A DNA stretch of 8,099 nucleotides, from the NCBI GenBank assembly GCA_003158705.1, contig PMKX01000200.1:1-8099 (forward strand). Direction: 5' to 3'. The notes beneath the pieces were generated by a model. The model was not told where the DNA came from, made no database searches, and saw nothing but the letters and a program-made list of their open reading frames with translations. Below, piece after piece: positions 7,001 to 8,099 of the stretch. Numbering within the stretch: the first letter of the stretch is position 1; each line of letters starts with the position of its first letter. This DNA is from Actinomycetota bacterium (GTDB taxonomy: Bacteria; Actinomycetota; Thermoleophilia; UBA2241). The position numbers and the translations under genes were made by a program.

Positions 7001-7750
7001 GCTGAGGCCAGCGCAACCGTGGGTCGCATACACCCCCTGGGCGGCCGCGAACGTGTCGCTGTGGCCGCTGAATCTTATGGCGTAGACCCCGGATGGGTCG
7101 GTGTATCGCACCTTGAAGGTCTGGTCGGTCACGTTGCCCAGATCGACGGTCGCGCTCCCGTCCGCACCTGTGACCGCGCTGGCGATCACACTCTGGTCGT
7201 GGATGTTCAGTACGTCCACGTCGATGCCCGCCAAGGGCAGATCATCTACGTCGAACGCCCAGCAGTTGATCACCACGGCTTGCAGCGTGAGCATGGCGTC
7301 GAGGCCGGTGAGAGAGGCGCCGTCGGTCACCTGGACCAGGGTGGCGTCGTCTGGATTGTGGGCCTGCTGGTAGTAGACGCGGTCGTAGCCGTACATGTCG
7401 AACACCAAGCCGTAGGTGCCTGGAGCGACCGTCAGGCTGTAGGTACCGTCGGCTGCCGTGTACGTATCGGGGCCTCCACCCCAATCCTTGCCGTTGATTG
7501 CGCAGCACTCGACCATGACGCCGGAGATCGGCTGCCCGTTGTTGTCGACCACGGTGCCGCTGAGGTGACCCTGGGGCGTGGTCGTGAGAACGGTGCCGGT
7601 GACATGACCGCTGACTGCTCCTGCGTGAGCGGTGGCCACGCCCGCAGACCAAAGCGCGACCAGCGCAAGGGCCACGAGCAGTGCCAATCGTGATGAGTTG
7701 CGTCTAACGGACTGGCGACCGTCGCGTGTCCCCACTGCCGATGCGCCCAT
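4025..7750 (-). CDS. Giant secreted multidomain protein: carboxypeptidase-regulatory-like modules, FG-GAP propeller, cadherin-like and Ig-like domains
   Basis: 1,241 residues from ATG 7750, chosen because GGGAGG lies six bases upstream; a GTG at 7840 would add 30 non-signal-like residues and overlap a DNA repeat. A Sec signal peptide has Arg-Arg at 16-17, hydrophobic core about 22-38 and an AHA cleavage site near 43. Then: five beta-sandwich modules resembling carboxypeptidase regulatory domains (about 60-550), a propeller of seven FG-GAP-type blades (572-945), a cadherin-like domain with GVLTND and DTFTYR (946-1030), and two Ig-like domains (1033-1134; 1135-1241, entered by VDTIKP, ending ATDAAGN). 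A very basic patch, RWKRKFRRQW, lies near 1184-1193. Nineteen cysteines outside the signal peptide suggest disulfides. There is no LPXTG, C-terminal anchor or visible catalytic domain, so it is probably an adhesive or structural surface protein held by binding, or released. Partner and ligand are unknown. Domain assignments come from motif reading. Confidence 0.92.
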   Translation of the reverse strand: MGASAVGTRDGRQSVRRNSSRLALLVALALVALWSAGVATAHAGAVSGHVTGTVLTTTPQGHLSGTVVDNNGQPISGVMVECCAINGKDWGGGPDTYTAADGTYSLTVAPGTYGLVFDMYGYDRVYYQQAHNPDDATLVQVTDGASLTGLDAMLTLQAVVINCWAFDVDDLPLAGIDVDVLNIHDQSVIASAVTGADGSATVDLGNVTDQTFKVRYTDPSGVYAIRFSGHSDTFAAAQGVYATHGCAGLSIEYLAYPQPGEIRGRTLDLDGNPVPNIYVEARNTASQPFADYETTSDANGNYSLPNLRVAGSTSFQMEFWKGGNFADSYWTETTDWDHRVFVQAGQSVTYNSSLDPVCSINGTITVAGSGPLDGGTVECFTPDGTDFCYGPVDAKGHYVISDLHADTYFLECSSGPAFGDVWYHDATTFASATPVTVGCAQRTFTADQTLTHTGTIAGNVSSALSPYAYLPNMTVTLYDSGGNQLQTATTNVGGLFEFSDLPLGTYYIAANDPSGEYLPVWYEGASDLADATPATLTSSSWMKSYLVCMSPKYGVDPNPGAEPDGSLTTPTTVLGIKASATCQSQGSLLVVGEGVEAETGCYFFQMGPAGWAEKTVLAPPVDSDGFGHAAAMDGDTAVVSDFVDDTAHDTAGKVYVYQRTAGVWQRRTTLVPRYTPDDDSPPPSPDPSFYGFGASVAISGDTILVGAPYAYENGVAATGAVYAFRLVGNSWTRQRVVSKKPTQDDWFGCAVALEGDSGFVGASNQDTSVCADAGAVDILTRGDFAWTQTGRLTAGDGAAGAGFGQALAVCGDKLAVSAPDQDWGAGSAYVFRQSGSDWEQQVELSAADGQPEDGFGRTLSLDGNTLLVGAPDAGSLQQGQQSGAAYLYDWRGAQWFPDAEFASPATDTSLSLGDTLTVAGRDLFIGVPGEDRGYGGAGTVRVYSPYTTEQGQPLTVDAARGVLTNDRGPDAAPLTMQLVTNPAHGALDASADGSFEYDPEAGFVGTDTFTYRAISGSWQSDPAIVTITVRDTSAPTIDVHAPQVWVNTPAEVVLSAQDDTTVDALQYRSATPGGEASRASLLATPAQGGSSAPGSWATYTSPFTVSAQGCSVYDVRSRDVFGNAAYDRFTVKVDTIKPEPQAPYAARVSRGHYCRLTYMIADARPGSPTASVTIAVRDVHDNLRWKRKFRRQWVNRWLTCEFMCRLPAGSYQFFVAATDAAGNRQTELASNRLTVRPAKVK
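4916..6037 (-). repeat. Seven FG-GAP-type propeller blades (protein-level repeat)
   Basis: Within the giant protein, seven blade starts can be read: LGIKASA, FGHAAAM, FGASVAI, FGCAVAL, FGQALAV, FGRTLSL and LGDTLTV, at residues about 574, 626, 692, 747, 803, 855 and 912 (ATG 7750 numbering). Each continues with a strand such as DTILVGAP and then G-x-VYVY-like plus a W-rich strand. Spacing is 52-66 residues. Seven units fit a complete propeller like that of integrin alpha chains. The longest interval, between blades 2 and 3, carries an acidic, proline-rich insert (TPDDDSPPPSPDPS). Confidence 0.8.
6101..7573 (-). repeat. Five tandem ~98-residue beta-sandwich modules (protein-level repeat)
   Basis: Modules begin near nucleotides 7573, 7282, 6976, 6679 and 6391. 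Each has an opening G-x-I/V-x-G strand, a D-x-x-G-x-P-x-x-x-V segment, an ADGTYSL-like turn and strand, and a G-TY- strand. Each closes with an aromatic tail: VYYQQAHNPDDATLVQV, SYWTETTDWDHRVFVQA, VWYHDATTFASATPVTV, VWYEGASDLADATPATL, and a diverged form in module 2. The first half matches carboxypeptidase-regulatory-like domains. The copies are well diverged in DNA, so this is an old duplication. Confidence 0.72.
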
Positions 7751-7756
7751 CACTTC

Positions 7757-7762
7757 CCTCCC
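7757..7762 (-). promoter_or_regulatory. Ribosome binding site deciding the start of the giant gene
   Basis: Minus-strand GGGAGG inside GAGGGAGGGAAGTG lies six bases before ATG 7750. It places the start directly before the basic n-region of the signal peptide. Confidence 0.75.
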
Positions 7763-7780
7763 TCTCGTTGGGCCGATGGC

Positions 7781-7818
7781 TTGCAGCCGAGCATACTCCC
7801 GTATGGCCCAGGCAGCAA
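7781..7818 (-). promoter_or_regulatory. Imperfect stem-loop in the leader of the giant gene
   Basis: On the minus strand TTGC-T-GCC...CATAC-GGGA-GTATG...GGC-T-GCAA folds into a long stem: 5 bp closing a GGGA tetraloop, then a small bulge and mismatch, then 3 bp and 4 bp. It lies 31 bases upstream of ATG 7750 and 62 bases downstream of the preceding gene's stop. It could terminate the upstream gene (there is no T-tract), protect the mRNA, or regulate the giant gene. It matches no riboswitch I know. Confidence 0.4.
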
Positions 7819-7836
7819 AGGGGGAGGGGGGTCCGA

Positions 7837-7882
7837 CCACCGACGGAAGCAGGCTCCTACCACCGACGGAAGCAGGCTCTTA
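7837..7882. repeat. Two tandem 23-bp direct repeats over the 3' end of the 5-alpha-reductase-family gene
   Basis: CCACCGACGGAAGCAGGCTC + CTA (7837-7859) is followed at once by the same unit ending in TTA (7860-7882); 22 of 23 bases agree. The right copy's last three bases are the TAA stop of the reductase gene; the left copy reads TAG at that position. It looks like a recent slippage duplication. Confidence 0.85.
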
Positions 7883-8099
7883 CCACACCCCCGGCACCAG
7901 CGCCCTGCGCTCCTTCGGATAGTCCGGGAAGGTCTGCCGGTACCAGCGCTGGTTGGCGCGCGCTCGCGGGACCAAGTTGGCTGCGGTCCAGGCGGCGAAG
8001 GCGAGGCCGGGGAGGGACCACGTAGCGAGCGCCCAGCCCAGCCACTCGACGATCTCGCCAAGGTAGTTGGGGCTGGAGACCCAGCGGTACAGGCCGCCC
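7880..8099 (-). CDS. Steroid 5-alpha-reductase-family membrane protein, C-terminal 72 residues only
   Basis: Open at the right edge, ending in TAA at 7882-7880. The visible end reads GGLYRWVSSPNYLGEIVEW, a membrane helix (about residues 20-43 of the visible part, LGWALATWSLPGLAFAAWTAANL), then PRARANQRWYRQTFPDYPKE and RRALVPGVW. SPNYLGE, the RWYRxxFPDYP block and the ERRALVPG ending are hallmarks of the 3-oxo-5-alpha-steroid 4-dehydrogenase C-terminal family: NAD(P)H-dependent integral-membrane reductases of about 250-290 residues. Bacterial members are mostly uncharacterised and need not act on steroids. About three quarters of the gene lies beyond 8099. It is in the same direction as the giant gene, 129 bp before it. 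Confidence 0.87.
   Translation of the reverse strand, partial: GGLYRWVSSPNYLGEIVEWLGWALATWSLPGLAFAAWTAANLVPRARANQRWYRQTFPDYPKERRALVPGVW

Noticed and set aside
6722..7693. Long plus-strand open frame (323 codons) opposite the giant gene
   Set aside because: It is antisense to clear repeated protein domains; its product has no recognisable motif and it arises from GC-rich codon bias.
7600..7750. Tat signal peptide, suggested by Arg-Arg near the N-terminus
   Set aside because: The context SVRRNSSRLALLV lacks the SRRxFLK pattern; an ordinary Sec signal explains it better.
7820..7831. G-quadruplex from the run GGGGGAGGGGGG
   Set aside because: Only two G-tracts are present; four separated tracts are needed.
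7751..7840. GTG at 7840 as start of the giant protein
   Set aside because: It would put 30 non-conserved residues before the signal peptide, overlap the tandem repeat and leader hairpin, and ignore the strong Shine-Dalgarno before ATG 7750.
7837..7882. CRISPR-like repeat
   Set aside because: The two copies abut with no spacer and there are only two of them.

Overview
The window is high-GC DNA with dense coding on both strands and long antisense open frames that are by-products of GC bias. Codon style and gene content suggest a deep-branching Actinomycetota lineage (Coriobacteriia- or Thermoleophilia-like). The main pointer is the secreted protein with a C-terminal Ig-like domain introduced by VDTIKP and closed by ATDAAGN. 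This placement is a low-confidence inference; there is no rRNA or other phylogenetic marker in the window.

Layout from left to right. (1) Positions 1-740, minus: a beta-keto acid cleavage enzyme (BKACE/DUF849 family), cut by the left edge. (2) Positions 741-790: a 50-bp divergent spacer with a strong Shine-Dalgarno for the BKACE gene and a small palindrome. (3) Positions 791-1390, plus: a GNAT acetyltransferase whose 3' end runs 41 bp into the next gene, tail to tail. (4) Positions 1350-2762, minus: a stand-alone ATP-grasp ligase. (5) Positions 2862-3854, minus: a membrane-anchored SGNH-hydrolase-fold protein. (6) Positions 4025-7750, minus: a very large secreted multidomain protein with five carboxypeptidase-regulatory-like modules, a seven-bladed FG-GAP propeller, a cadherin-like domain and two Ig-like domains. 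(7) Positions 7751-7879: a leader with an imperfect stem-loop and a 23-bp tandem repeat. (8) Positions 7880-8099, minus: the C-terminal end of a steroid 5-alpha-reductase-family membrane protein, cut by the right edge.

Genes 4-8 are all transcribed leftward, but gaps of about 100-170 bp separate most of them, so they need not be one operon. Nothing ties the metabolic genes (BKACE, GNAT, 5-alpha reductase) into a visible pathway. The most plausible functional grouping is at the cell envelope: the giant secreted protein, the SGNH protein and possibly the orphan ATP-grasp ligase. That grouping rests on adjacency and direction only. No RNA genes, CRISPR arrays, insertion sequences or phage genes were seen, and no gene-free stretch exceeds 300 bases.
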